DNA of 64,000 bases from Turbatrix aceti (lineage: Eukaryota > Nematoda > Chromadorea > Rhabditida > Panagrolaimidae). The stretch spans positions 5,484,739-5,548,738 of the forward strand of contig OZ017767.1 of assembly GCA_963969345.1 (NCBI GenBank), written 5' to 3'. Below are positions 33,004-43,806 of the stretch, in pieces. The notes under the pieces are model-generated. The model did no database searches. It was not told the DNA's origin and saw only the letters and a list, made by a program, of their open reading frames with translations. A program made the position numbers and the translations under genes. Each line of letters opens with the position of its first letter. Position 1 is the stretch's first letter.

Positions 33004-34608
33004 ATGAGTCAGCTGAGCCAGATTCTGCTCGTTGGATTGATGGCGCATTGCCTGGCTGCCTTCAGCATCCGCGAGATCGTCAAGGGGGACAAGAGGATGG
33101 ACGCTACCCCCTGTCCCACCTGGCATCCCTTCCAGTGCCCCAACGGCGACTGCATTCCCATCAAGTGAGTTCGTTCAACAATTTTTGGCCTTGTCTCACC
33201 CGCCCACGCATTTATTTATTTTTCCAGGTACCTTTGCGACGGCTCCCCGGACTGCGGCGATGATTTTGACGAAAACCGACAGATGTGTACTGCCGGTGGG
33301 TTGTTTGTAAACTTCTGAGCGCCAGCTCATCCCTCTCGTTTCAGCCAGTCGACCACCGGTAGAAGAGACAGCGAGCTTCCTCAAAGCGCTCCTCCACGCG
33401 CACGGCAACGACTTCCTCGTGAAGCTCTTCGGGCCCCGTGCCGGGAACCAGGGAACGGCCATGGGCGGCATCGAGAAGGTTGCCGTCGCTCTTTCACGTG
33501 AGTTTTGCTTGGAGCCTCGTCACTCTTGAATTGTGAATGGGCCGGGGAATTGGAGCGCGCATCAATCCCCCCGCAGTCGAATTAATTCACGCGTTGGCGA
33601 CATTTGCCGCCGGCGCTGTGCTGCTCTAAGCTGCCGTTTTTTTTTACGATGCCGTTTACGGTAGACGATGGTGGTGGTGACGATTACCCAAGGCCGAGGC
33701 AGCGTTAACTATGCAAAGCAGACCATTAGCTGGCGTAATTTTGCCCGACTTATCCGCAGCAAAAAAATATTTTTTTCTTTTCTTTTTTTTTGTGAAAATC
33801 AACAATTTGGCACAATTTGGAATGCGGAATTCAATTCCATTCAATTCGTTTGATGGCTTCCTGGCGGAGGTGAGGGGGGTGGTGTTCGTCGAATGAATGC
33901 GAAAATGCTGACCACGCACCTGTGCCCGGAAGCCAAACTATTTAATTTCGTGAAAGGCATTGTTTGTTTGGCAGGGGGGGGGCTACATGTGCCGTGCAAA
34001 AAAAACAAATTATGAGGACAGGGGCTGATAAAAACAGTTTGCACACCCTGGATGATTCTGGCTTCATCAGCGCCTGAACACGCTGCCCGGTGGCAATTAA
34101 CAACTCCGGCTCACGCTCTCGTCCATTTACGCGCATTTTGCATGGCCGATAAATCAAACGGCCCTGATAAATGGCCGGCGGAAATGCTGCAACCATGGAG
34201 ACCTGACTTTCTTTGGGGACTTTCTGAGGGGGACGACACGGTCCGCTACCGGCGCATGACGTGGGGGGATCTCCGGATAGTCAGAGCTCACGAAAAAAGT
34301 GACAGCTCCGTCACGCTGCCTGCCGAAGTTGAAAGAACCCCGACCAAAGAGCGCTTGTTTGCCGGGGGTAAATTCGGAGAAAAGATTACACGAATGCTCA
34401 AAAATCAAAAAAAAATTCTTTTTTTTTTGCAGAATCCCCGACGATAGAGGCCTTCGGCGCCGAGATGAAGCTGACTCCCGAAGAGCTTGCCCGAATGTCG
34501 ACTGTCCTGGAGGCGATTACGTCCGGCGCAAGCAGCGACCTCACCCCCAACGAGGCGGCAGACTTCCGCTTCTTTGCCCAGAAACTCCAGGAGACCGGAT
34601 TCTTCTGA
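33004..34608 (+). CDS. Prohormone-4/IDLSRF-type neuropeptide precursor with LDLR class A domain
   Basis: Exons 33004-33164, 33228-33295, 33345-33497 and 34433-34608 give 185 residues. A signal peptide (ILLVGLMAHCLA) is followed by a short segment AFSIREIVKGD and a KR dibasic site at about residues 30-31. Next is one LDLR class A domain with six Cys: CPTWHPFQCPNGDCIPIK then YLCDGSPDCGDDFDENRQMC. After it comes a conserved acidic/helical region SRPPVEETASFLKALL, HGNDFLVKLFG, MGGIEKVAVALS, PTIEAFGAEMKL, FRFFAQKLQETGF. The same order and very similar words occur in the insect prohormone-4 (IDLSRF peptide) precursor, where the peptide also sits between signal peptide and KR. The mature peptide here is predicted to be AFSIREIVKGD; no amidation Gly is present. 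Intron 3 is 935 bp. A poly(A) signal AATAAA lies at 34799-34804. Confidence 0.85.
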
Positions 34609-35000
34609 ACGCCCTACGCCCCCGCGATTCGAGCGTTCCGTTCGATTTCCGTACGTTGCCGCATGCTTTATAAATTTTGCAATGTGTTAAGCGTTTGTGT
34701 TTGAACCGAGGATGAAGATGACATAGAGGAGATCAGATCACCGTTGCTCACCCGCACCAAAGCAGTTTTGATTGTTGCAGTTTCGTTTATTCGTGTAAAA
34801 TAAACTCAAAAGCGGCTTTTCCGAGATACCCAAAATTTATTTGTTCGATTTTTATGTTTTTTGATTTTTGAAAAATTCTGATTTAAATACAAATCTTTCG
34901 CACAAAAACAAACTGTAATTGAACACAAAAATATGTGTTTTTTTTTCAAAAAAGTGACGTATGTTTATGCCAGGAGATGCGATGTGCGGGGGCGTCGCCA
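34609..35000. other. Prohormone 3' UTR, AT-rich spacer
   Basis: Contains the prohormone poly(A) signal (34799-34804) and an AT-rich stretch with a TTTGTTCGATTTTT word. No coding segment is supported. Confidence 0.5.
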
Positions 35001-35351
35001 TCAAAGTCGTTGAATCGAAAAGTGGCGCTGAGCAACGCTATTTACCCTGGCTGCCTGCTCGGCTTTTTCGGGGACGTAGGCGCCCTTGCGCGGCTTGACG
35101 TGGAAGACTCTGAAGGCGTAATTGGTGATTGCTAAGCAGGCCAAAAGTTAAAAAACAAATGGGGGCAAGTCATTAAGTCAAGCAGGGAGGCGGAAGTTGT
35201 AAGCGCACTCACCTGGCGAAGAAGCTTTTCTTGCCGTCATTTTCGAGCGCGCCCTCGGGGTAAGCGGTTTTTTGCCTGAAAAAGAACAAAAAAGAACGTA
35301 GGAGCTGACGAAGACGACTCACTGAGCCCGATTAGAAAAGAGGTTCGTCAT
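35001..35351 (-). CDS. Possible small spliced gene, unknown
   Basis: A tentative model: exons (complement) 35323-35351, 35213-35275 and 35001-35109, giving 66 residues. The donors GTGAGT at 35322 and 35212 and acceptors TTTTTCAG at 35276 and CCTTCAG at 35110 fit the consensus and keep one frame. The product would start MTNLFSNRAQQ, contain KTAYPEGALENDGKKSFFAR and HVKPRKGAYVPEKAEQAARV, and end HFSIQRL. It has no signal peptide, membrane segment or family I recognise. A further acceptor TTTTTGTCAG at about 35415 could be its 5' UTR or trans-splice site. An alternative third-exon acceptor at 35139 (TGCTTAG) would change the frame. It could be a small mitochondrial or regulatory protein, or a chance run of splice-like signals. 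Confidence 0.35.
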
Positions 35352-36890
35352 CGTAGGCAACGACGGCTGCAGCGGATGAGTGCTTCCTGATAAGGTCGGT
35401 GATGACAGGTGTGCCTGACAAAAAATGAAAAAGTTGTAGTAATGTTTCACGTTCGTTTGGTCGAGCAACACCTCGATCGATGACAACAGACAAAAGTCGA
35501 TTCGTCCTCCTCCTCGCGTGTACGTGAACTCGTTTTGTTAAGGCAAGCGGATCGGTGGGACGCGCGAAGGGATTCAACTCGATTCAGAAAGTGTCGTACA
35601 AGCGACTTGCAGTTCAGTGGGATGAGGGAAAGTAACAAACGCAGATGAGTAAACTCCGCTGAGCTACAGCTACCTCGCGGCTACCGGGATGAACGCAACC
35701 CGACCCGAGGCAGCGCCAAGTCAACAGAGAGCACTACTACCGGCTCGATGACGCGGAAGACAGCCAGCTAACAAGCTTGTCGATGCTCTTGTGACACAGC
35801 GCCACAGGCAAGGAGAGCGATACGAACGCCGGGAGCACGTCCGGGACAGGACAGGACAGGACAGCGGCGCACCTTTTCGAGGGGGGGGCATGACTCACGA
35901 CGACGTTGCTGCTGCGATCGGGCTGCTCCTTTTCAGGACACTGATCCATAAAAACACCCTCGCCGCCCTCGTAGCGTGCTGTTTGTTCTTTCTTCCGTGA
36001 ACGAGCACAAAAACAACAAAAACAGTTATAACAGTTACTTATTGGCCCAAAAAGGCGCGGTGCGGTGAACGTATTTGCTTTTCCAAGAAACTCATTGAGA
36101 CTGTTTTTTGCGGGTTAATGAAATAGAAATACCCTGCGTGAGACCGACCCCCGTATCAGACCAAAAAACCAAAAACTGAATTTCACTTTTTTTGTTTTAC
36201 GTGTTTTTGGACCGAAAAAAATGACTAAACCTCTTGGATAAAAAAATGACCACTCAAGTATGTACTACAGAGTGCTTCGGTACTTCGGACTCCGAGACTT
36301 GTTCTCTCTGAAGTATTAGAACACAACTTCGCAACAAAGTGCTTCCTCAGATCGCCGGGCACTTGAAGTCACCAACCAACCAATCGTGATCGAACATAAG
36401 CTACTTGATGTTCCGCACGAACCCGACCCGTGTGGTCACTGATACCTGGGAATAAAATTCTGCTAAGAACCATTTTTGGAACAAAACCATCGCGTTTTCA
36501 GTTTTTTAATATTTCTCTGAAATGATTTACAAAAAAATCAAACCGCACAAAAACAGACTTTTTTTATTAATTGAATCGAACACGAACACGGTTTTACAAA
36601 CTCGTTAGAAAATGAGAACAAAGCAGGTGTCGCCTCCGAAATATATATCATACCCTACACCCTTTTTTTTGTCAGAAAAGAGCATTCTAGAATTTCATGC
36701 ATTCAAAAAAGCTGTTGTTTCGTTTTTTATAGAATAAATTACGAAATCAGAAGAAGAGCGGGGCGTTTGTTAGCTGGCCCAAAAACCAAGCTCCATCCAC
36801 GCATAATGCACCCCTGTCCCGTCCGTCTGCCTGGAAATCAACAATCAACGATTTATTAAAAAGAACGTAGCACAAAACACCAATAAAAGG
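35352..36890. other. 1.5 kb spacer without a supported gene
   Basis: Short open frames only. A GGACA pentamer array lies at 35843-35864 and a weak GTTCG-type repeat (GAATCGAACACGAACACGG) at about 36570. Near 36852-36857 the reverse-strand AATAAA of the ShKT gene is visible. Confidence 0.5.
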
Positions 36891-38043
36891 TCAACAGAAA
36901 CCACAGGAGCGGGCGCAGTTGCGACCCATGAGCGGGAAGTAGAGGGGATTGTTGCAGAGATGCTTGCTTGCCGGACACGACGGGTTTCGGTCCCGACAGT
37001 AGTAGCGACGGAAGGCGCGCGGCCTGGCAGTCGTCGTAGCCGGGTGGGTGCGCGGGATGCGCGTGGATCTCCGGGTCGACGCGATATGCCTTGCTAGCGA
37101 TTGCGGCATGCTGCAGAGCTGACACGTCTTGCGGCAGAAGCGATTCATGACGTCGATGTAATCCAGGTTGTAGCAGAGGTGGCTCTTGAGCGCGCAGTCG
37201 ACTGCGGTATCCTTGCACGGTGCCGGTGTCGTCACGGCTCGGGGCAGGGTTCGAATTGGTTTAGAATGAATCGGGGCTTGGGGGAGCGCCGGGAGCATCG
37301 GGAGAGGCGCCGGAGGCTTGACACGGTGGGTGTGGACGTTACCGTGCCGCGGCCTGGAAGTTACCGGTGCAGGCCTTCGATGGCGATCATCGGAACCGAC
37401 GACGCGGACGACCCCGGTTTTGCGGGTCGTGGTTGTCGGAGGCGCGGTTGAAGCTGTGGGCCTTATTTCGAGGGATTCGTAATCTTCATCGTCGGTTGAA
37501 GAGCCTTTTTCTTCTTTGCCCTCGTCGGACGTGTCCACCACGTGATTCGCCTCTCCGGGAGCCGTGCCTTCGACGACCTCGACTTCGACTGTTTCCACGG
37601 GTTCGTCTTCTTCGTTTTCGTTTTCCTCTTCGCCGACATTCGTGGTATCAAAGTTGGGGGTCTTCGCCAGAGCGATGAGTTCCTTGCAAAAGTTGCACGA
37701 CATCGGGCACCTGTCCATCATGACCTCCTTCAGCGCGGGAAGGCGGCAAAGGTGGATTCGAGTAGAACAGTCGGGGGATCTGTCTGAAACCCCGGAATTT
37801 AAAAAAAAAAACCGATAAAAATTTAAAAATTACAGATATACCCCAGAAAAAATTCTTACCGGTACAAAACTCCTGAATAAGTTGATCGTCAAATTCGTCG
37901 CCCAATACGGGTTCTATGGATTCGAGAAAGCCGTCATCCTGGTCTCCGTCGAATTCTACACCGACGCCGACGCCGTTTCGCATCGCGAGGAAGCTCGGAA
38001 GGGCGCCGGCGACGATGACGAGCACTAGCCTGAGGAGCAGCAT
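36891..38043 (-). CDS. Secreted protein with three ShKT domains
   Basis: Exons (complement) 37860-38043 and 36891-37783 give 358 residues. A signal peptide (MLLLRLVLVIVAGALPSFLA) and a short acidic region precede the first ShKT domain (CTDRSPDC..HLC..RCPMSCNFC). A long Glu/Asp- then Thr/Pro/Arg-rich linker follows. Two more ShKT domains close the protein: CKDTAVDCALKSHLC..FCRKTCQLC and CRDRNPSCPASKHLC..NCARSCGFC, the latter ending exactly at the stop. Each has six Cys in the ShK order. ShKT domains are very common in nematode secreted proteins, often with metalloproteases or tyrosinases, and many are thought to act on ion channels or matrix; here no enzyme domain is present. The linker could be O-glycosylated. 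A reverse-strand AATAAA at 36852-36857 lies about 35 nt after the stop. Confidence 0.9.
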
Positions 38044-38514
38044 GGGTGGGGGTCGACGGATGGGTCAAGTGGGGCCCGCAAGCATGAATCGTTGACGGGG
38101 GCTCGGCTGCTCCAGCAAGAGAGATACCGCCCTTCTCGAGATTCCCTTCGGGCTTGCTTTGTTCGGAGGGGACTGATCACGAATAATAAGCCGGGGGGGA
38201 GGCGATCGTCGCTTTCGCTTCATCTCGTGTCGTTTGACACCCCCTTTCGAGAATTAATTCGGCTCCTTCTTCTTCTTAGAAGGGTAAACACACGACACGT
38301 GTTCTCGCATTGTGCGCGGTGTCATCTGCGCAAACACGGGGCAATGTCATCCAACTCGCAGTTCACCCCCCCAAAAAAAAAACACGATAGTCGTCTGTCT
38401 GACTTCAAACGAACAAAGTCAACCGATCAGGATCGCGATCAGACGATCCGAGCAAGCTCACTTTTCATTAAATCCCCCTCCAAATCAACAATAATAAAAA
38501 AAAAGAAGACATGA
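38044..38514. other. Spacer between ShKT gene start and RRP15 end
   Basis: Upstream region of the ShKT gene and 3' region of RRP15. No coding segment is supported; the open frame at 38092-38514 ends in poly-A and has no recognisable features. Confidence 0.5.
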
Positions 38515-39497
38515 TCAAATCGCAGCGCCTGCTGAGCGACGGTAAACGCCTCCAGCGATGACCTGCTTCACCTGTCGGGCCTGGTGGAGCTGCGGAACGA
38601 CCACCTGCACGTCGTCGTTGTCGTCCTCGGCATCGGTTGTCTCCTGCTTGATCACGATCGGTTCTTCCTTTTTCACAACAACCGCCGGCTTCGGTTTCGC
38701 CTTGGCTGGCTTCTTTTCACTCGCCTGGAGTCGTTTTTGGTGATCTGCCACCTGGTTGAAGAGCTGCGTAACACCCCTGCAAACAGAAAAAAACAGTATA
38801 TCACGTTAGCTGTCAAAAACGAAACATTTTATGATGTCAGATCAAAAAAAACGTCAAAACACAACTTTTTGATTGACCGTAGACATTTGATCCATCAACG
38901 TTACGCGATTACGATTTTTTGGGATTCATACAATAAGACGGTGTAAAAACAATAATGTGACGCACAAAGAAATCTTAAGCCCCGAATCCGGTGTCAGAAA
39001 TGGAAATTGTATCAAAAAGTCTTGCGTCAACATTTTTTAGTCAAAGAAAAAAGAAAAAACGACTCCCGTATAAAATTATAACCTGGGAAAAAAAGTATAA
39101 AAACTCGAGAAAAAAACCCACCGAGCAGCTATTCTTTGTAGAGCCCGTTCACGTTCTCGATCCTTGACAATACTCGGCTTCACCATACCCAACTTGATGC
39201 CGGACTGCTTGGATTTAACACGCAGGGAGCGTTCCTTGCGAGTCAGTCTTTTGCGCTGCTTTATCGTAGGCTAGAAAAATCAAGAGTGCAAAAAACAGTC
39301 GAATAAAAAAGACCTACCTTCTTCTTGACAATTCGCTTCTGATCAGCGGCCACATCAACAGAATGCTCGACTTTGACGCCTTTCACGGCTCCGAGGTTGT
39401 AATTCTCGCCGCCGGAATCGGATGACTCCGAGTCTGAAGTGAGTGTGTCATTGTCGGTGGAAGAGTCCCCTTCCTCTCGGATGACAAGCTTGGACAT
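38515..39497 (-). CDS. RRP15: RRP15-like ribosomal RNA processing protein
   Basis: Exons (complement) 39318-39497, 39122-39270 and 38515-38776 give 196 residues. The N-terminal third is acidic and Ser-rich (DSSTDNDTLTSDSESSD). The middle exon is basic (KQRKRLTRKERSLRVKSKQ) and, with the next, spells the RRP15 signature: KPSIVKDRERERALQRIAAR followed by GVTQLFNQVADHQK. The C-terminal part is Lys/Ala-rich with VVVKKEEPIVIKQE, a possible SUMO-type motif. RRP15 is a nucleolar pre-60S factor needed for 27S and 5.8S/25S rRNA maturation. The ATG at 39497 follows a CTTTTCAAG sequence. This version is shorter than human RRP15 (282 residues). Confidence 0.88.
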
Positions 39498-39642
39498 CTT
39501 GAAAAGTGACAAAAATTACAAATAAGCAGATGACAGAATTTTATAGACGCGCAAAAAGACAGAAAAATACTTGGGCAAGGCAAAACACATTTATATATCA
39601 ACCAGTTGTCTCACAACGAAAAAAAATTAATGAAAATGAGGG

Positions 39643-40041
39643 TCAGGAATTGTTTTTCGCAGCGTCTTTTATCATTCGATCGTAACGATCCTTGAGTAGG
39701 CGTAAATCACTTTGGTGACTGATTCTGAGGTCCATGCTGACAGCTTGTAGAGCGTAGTTATCTACTGGGAAGTGATTTATCGATATGGGCTCTTTGAGGC
39801 CTTCGAAATACTCCTTGACTCGTCGATCGTCGGTGAAAACAACGGCACGACCTTTGGACACTTTGCGGATTCTTGTGTTTTTCAAGATGACATTCGTTCT
39901 ACCGGACACAGGTTTCGAAGCGCTCAGAGGCTGATAGAGTAGTTTTTGCAGGGTCCGAACGTTGGACCGTTGAATCTGACGTAACGCAGGCGACGGCACA
40001 TAAAGCAAGGCAATGACCAGTGAGAGAGTAACGACACGCAT
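39643..40041 (-). CDS. Small secreted protein, unknown family
   Basis: A single-exon frame of 132 residues from the ATG at 40041; an in-frame ATG at 40101 would add 20 residues but bury the signal peptide. MRVVTLSLVIALLYVPSPAL looks like a good signal peptide. The mature part is basic and rather charged: RTLQKLLYQPLSASKP, NVILKNTRIRKVSKGRAVVF, TDDRRVKEYFEGLKEPISI, and a helical end LRLLKDRYDRMIKDAAKNN. There are no Cys in the mature part and no domain I recognise. It lies 145 bp from RRP15, with the same orientation. It may be a neuropeptide-like or antimicrobial-like secreted orphan, but nothing decides this. Confidence 0.55.
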   Translation of the reverse strand: MRVVTLSLVIALLYVPSPALRQIQRSNVRTLQKLLYQPLSASKPVSGRTNVILKNTRIRKVSKGRAVVFTDDRRVKEYFEGLKEPISINHFPVDNYALQAVSMDLRISHQSDLRLLKDRYDRMIKDAAKNNS

Positions 40042-40237
40042 CACTGCAGAGACATCTCTAATGCAGTATGAGCATGGAACGAGCGAAATGGCATTATGCA
40101 TTCAAATTTATTCAATAAAATCTGTTTTCATAGAAAAAATTACATAAAAACGCAGTTTGTTTTTCGCGTTGAGAACCCGCAAAGATGCCGATCATGTTTC
40201 AAGGGTTTTTTTAGGTCTTGCATACACATGACTTGAA

Positions 40238-42467
40238 ATGGCTTCCAGAGTCGTTGTCAAAGGTTTACCCCCGCGGCTGTATAATGAGCAAACGCTCCGT
40301 TCTGCGTTCCAGAACATCGGAACCATCACGGATGTCAGTCTGCCGGCGTTGAAACAGGGCAAGAAAACCGGAGTCGCCTTTGTCGGTTTCGTGGACGCTG
40401 ATAGCGCTTCAGAGGCCGTCAAGAAGCGAAACGCGACTTTTATTGGCACTACCAGGATTTGGGTAAGCGAGTTATGCTCCAATTAGTTTTTACCTGTGTT
40501 TGCAGGTGACATTGGTCGGCGCGGAAAATGACAAACCGAAAAACAGCAGGTTTGTGTGAAACCAATTTTTTTCCATCGATAATTGCCATTTTTATTTTCA
40601 GGAAACGACAGCACTCAGAAAGTGGTGAGCCAGAAATCGCAGAATCCAAGCCGGACGAATCAGAGGTTCTCGAAAAAATCAAGACGACGGGCCGGGTGTT
40701 GTTGACCGGGCTGCCGACTTGCTGCACGGATGATCACCTTCGGGACCTCTGCCAGAAGCACGAAACGTCTGAAACGAGGTGTCTGGTGGACATTAAAACC
40801 GGTGACTGTCTGGGAAGGGGTTACGTCACTTTCGTCAAAAAATCCGCTGCTGCCAAGTTTTTCAAGAACCACAATGGCAAACTTTTTCTGGTTCGTTTTT
40901 TGTCCAAATTTCAGATATAGTTTTTTATGCGTTTTGCATTGGTTTAGGGCCGATACCTGAAGGTGCTGCCATCGGACGAACGCGCCGAAGCGCACCCTCC
41001 GCCGTCTTCGACCCGGAACCAGCCGACACCGTATGTCGCAAAATCCGCGCAGGACCACGGCCCAAAGTCATGGAACGCATTCTTCTTCGGAGGCGACGTC
41101 GTCGCTGATCTCGTCTCCCGGCAACTTGAGCTGCAGAAAAGTCAGATCGTGCTCTCTGAAAACAGGCAGTTGCCGCCGGTCGTGGCACTGGCACTAGCGG
41201 AAGCCCGGTTGCTGCGCGAGATGCGGGAATTCCTCCGAGAAGCGGGCGTCAATCTGACCTGCTTTGCTTTGGATTCCCAGCGATCGAGGACCGTGGTTGT
41301 CGCGAAGAACCTGGCCCCTGAGGTTGACGCCGCTGAACTCAGAAAACTCTTTGGTCGTTTTGGACCTATGCGGCGCATTATTTTCAACGAGTCCATCGGA
41401 CTCACCGCGATCGTCGAATACGTCCACGAAGAAGGCGCCCGTCGGGCATTTGAACGTCTTGGAACTTCGACTCTTCGTCGACGACCGCTCAAACTGGAAA
41501 TGGCCCCGGCGTCCGTCTTTGAGCCGGCATCTGATCGGGAGCTGTTCGAAACGGACCTCGTTCGTCGACTCGTCAAACTCCGGGAAGGCATTTCCGTGCC
41601 CGAGCTTCTGGCTTCGACGTGGCTCGTTCGGTTCCGTCTGCCGCAAGACGAAGGCGAGTACGCTCTCGATGGTCTGGTTCCTCGCCGGGAGAAAGGCCAG
41701 GTCATCGCAGGCGGTTTCCTCCTCGATCATCAGCCTCAGACTGCCTACCTCTTCTTTTCTTCTCCGACTGATGCTTCGCGCATTCTTGTCGATGTCCAGG
41801 TTTGTTTTTTTTTGGCGCAGCGCAAAAAATTCATATGAAATAAAAAATTGTTCATGGAAGCCAAAATAATTTAAAAAATTTTTTAAAAAGATGCTGAGTA
41901 AGCAAATCGTGCTTTTTTTGTACGCTTATATCAAATTTTTAAAGAATTTGACCAAAAAAAAAATTTTTTTTTGTGCTAAGTTTTGCAGCCTAATTTTTTT
42001 GATAAAATTTTATTTTTTTATGCTGGTGTCCCCAATAATAATCCTGTTGTCTTCAGAATCTCGCAAGCCACGCAGAAGTCGACACCGTCTCGATCGCGAC
42101 CCCGGAGGCCGTCATCTCAGGTCAGCGCTCGGTTCCGTCCACCCTTGTCGTGCGGAATCTGCCCTTCACGGCGACGAAAAAAGAAGTTACCGCGCTCATG
42201 GAAGCGATCGGTCCCGTGCAGGACATCCGCCTTCCCGAAGCCATCGGCGGCCGGAGCCGGGGCTTTGGCTTCGTCAACTTTGTCTCCCTCGCGGACACGC
42301 ACAAGGCGCTCTCCGACCTCGAAGGCGTTCACCTGGCGGGTCGAAGACTCGTCCTCGAACTCTCACGCGCCTCCAAGGAGACCATCAAGGAAGGCAAGGT
42401 GTTCGAAAAGCGCCAAAAGAAGGTCAAGCGCCACAACATCGCCGAAGCGCTCTCCAGCGATCGTTGA
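40238..42467 (+). CDS. rbd-1: RBD-1/RBM19-like multi-RRM rRNA processing protein
   Basis: Exons 40238-40462, 40506-40549, 40602-40890, 40948-41799 and 42057-42467 give 606 residues. RRM1 is at the N-terminus (MASRVVVKGLPPRLYNEQTL; GVAFVGFVDADSA). A second RRM (GRVLLTGLPTCCTDDHLRDL) corresponds to RBM19 RRM3 because it is followed by the linker SWNAFFFGGDVVADLV, which matches RBM19 SHNWNTLFMGPNAVAD. Next is RRM4 (RTVVVAKNLAPEVDAAELRK), a divergent RRM5-like region (STWLVRFRLPQ..TAYLFFSSPTDA) and the last RRM (STLVVRNLPFTATKKEVTAL; RGFGFVNFV). RBM19/Mrd1 binds pre-rRNA and drives early small-subunit processing; C. elegans RBD-1 is its counterpart. The usual RRM2 and long acidic linkers are missing, so the protein is compact. 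The stop lies 129 bp from the convergent QPCT stop. Confidence 0.88.
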
Positions 42468-42596
42468 ATGATGAATTGTTTATTTTTTGTTGATTTAATA
42501 CAAAAAATGGTTATTTATTGCTAGCCAGGTGGGACCTGCGCGACGCGTTGTTGTAATGCACCCGTATGAGTCACCACGGGCTCTCTCCCGACTCGG

Positions 42597-43806
42597 TTAC
42601 CCCCGGCGACTGGGCGCAGCTCCGAGGTACTCGGCAACGAAGACCCGGACGACAGCGTTGATATTCGCGATGGTATCGTAGTCGAGGGCGGTCTCGTCGT
42701 CGGCCGGCGTGTGCCAGACCCCGGGGAAGGGCACGGTGATGAGATGAAGCACCGGGACACCGCGTGCGAGGAAAGGCAGGTGATCGTCTTCGACCGCGCC
42801 GTACGATGGATTTCGCTGGAAGACCCGGGGTCGGTTTTTCGTCGTTGGCAGGCCTCTGAGTTCGTCCTCGATGCGCGGAAGGTTCGCGAAGAGTTCTGTC
42901 GTTCCGTGGCCTACGGTTGACGAGATTCGGGGGTTCGGCGCGCCCAGGAGGTCGAGCAGCATGAACACGTCCTGCAAAGGGGTAGAAATTCGTAAATTGT
43001 CTTTTTAGAGAACCAAAAAACAACTTACAATCCTATCCAGCTCCCTGCTGAGCTCAAAAGACGATCCCGAAGTCGAAGGATACCACTTGTTTTCCCACTT
43101 GGCCGCGAGATGGCGCGCGCCATAGATGGAATCAGTCGGTGTCCATTCCTTGAAGGCTTCTTCGCCGTCGAGAAACACGAGCTGCAGCGTGATGTTTGAC
43201 TGGCTCCGGGAGGCCAGGAGGGGCGAGAGTGTGCGTGCGACGTCCAGCAGCATGGCGCAGGGCACGGCGGAGTCGGTCGCGGCTATGAACCGTTTTCTGA
43301 AGGAAAAACACAATTATTACGCCCGTTCGCGGTTGTCAGACAACTCACCCAGGAAGAATCTTAGAATCATAGTGGCACGCCAGAACGAGTCTCCTCGGCA
43401 CAAGGGGATCGTAGGTGGCAATCAGGTTACGGAACTTTCGGGGCCCGTAGGGGGTGCTGTCGGTGAAGACGTCCCACTCCGTCGAAAACCCGTACTGCTC
43501 GGCGGTGCGCTTGATGTAGTCGGCAACCGCGGCGTGCTGGGGAGTGCCGACGATGCGCTCGACAAGGAGCGGCTTGAGGAGGGCCTTGAACGCGGTGTCG
43601 TCGTTCGCGGCAGCGAGAGAGGCCACGTCAGAGGCGGAGAGCACCGTCAGCGGGTGCCGCCGCTGGTTGACTCGCCACTGGGCCAGGGCGTTGACCACGC
43701 AGGCGACGCAGAAGACGATAGCGATAGCGCGGCAGGTTCGTGAGCGACCGAGCATCAAGGTGAAACGACGCGCTTTCCGGAACGCTGTAGGGGATAGTTT
43801 CAGCAT
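42597..43806 (-). CDS. qpct-1: Glutaminyl-peptide cyclotransferase (QPCT)
   Basis: Exons (complement) 43349-43806, 43029-43296 and 42597-42971 give 366 residues. A basic start and a hydrophobic segment ([15 protein letters not shown]) suggest a signal anchor. The M28-type zinc site is visible: Asp in [16 protein letters not shown] (about residue 160), Glu in [12 protein letters not shown] (about 198) and His in [11 protein letters not shown] (about 327). Other QPCT blocks are [36 protein letters not shown] and [20 protein letters not shown]. The enzyme converts N-terminal Gln or Glu of secreted peptides to pyroglutamate in the Golgi or outside the cell. The hydrophobic anchor resembles the Golgi-type paralogue QPCTL. 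A reverse AATAAA at 42514-42519 lies about 80 nt past the stop. Confidence 0.93.
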
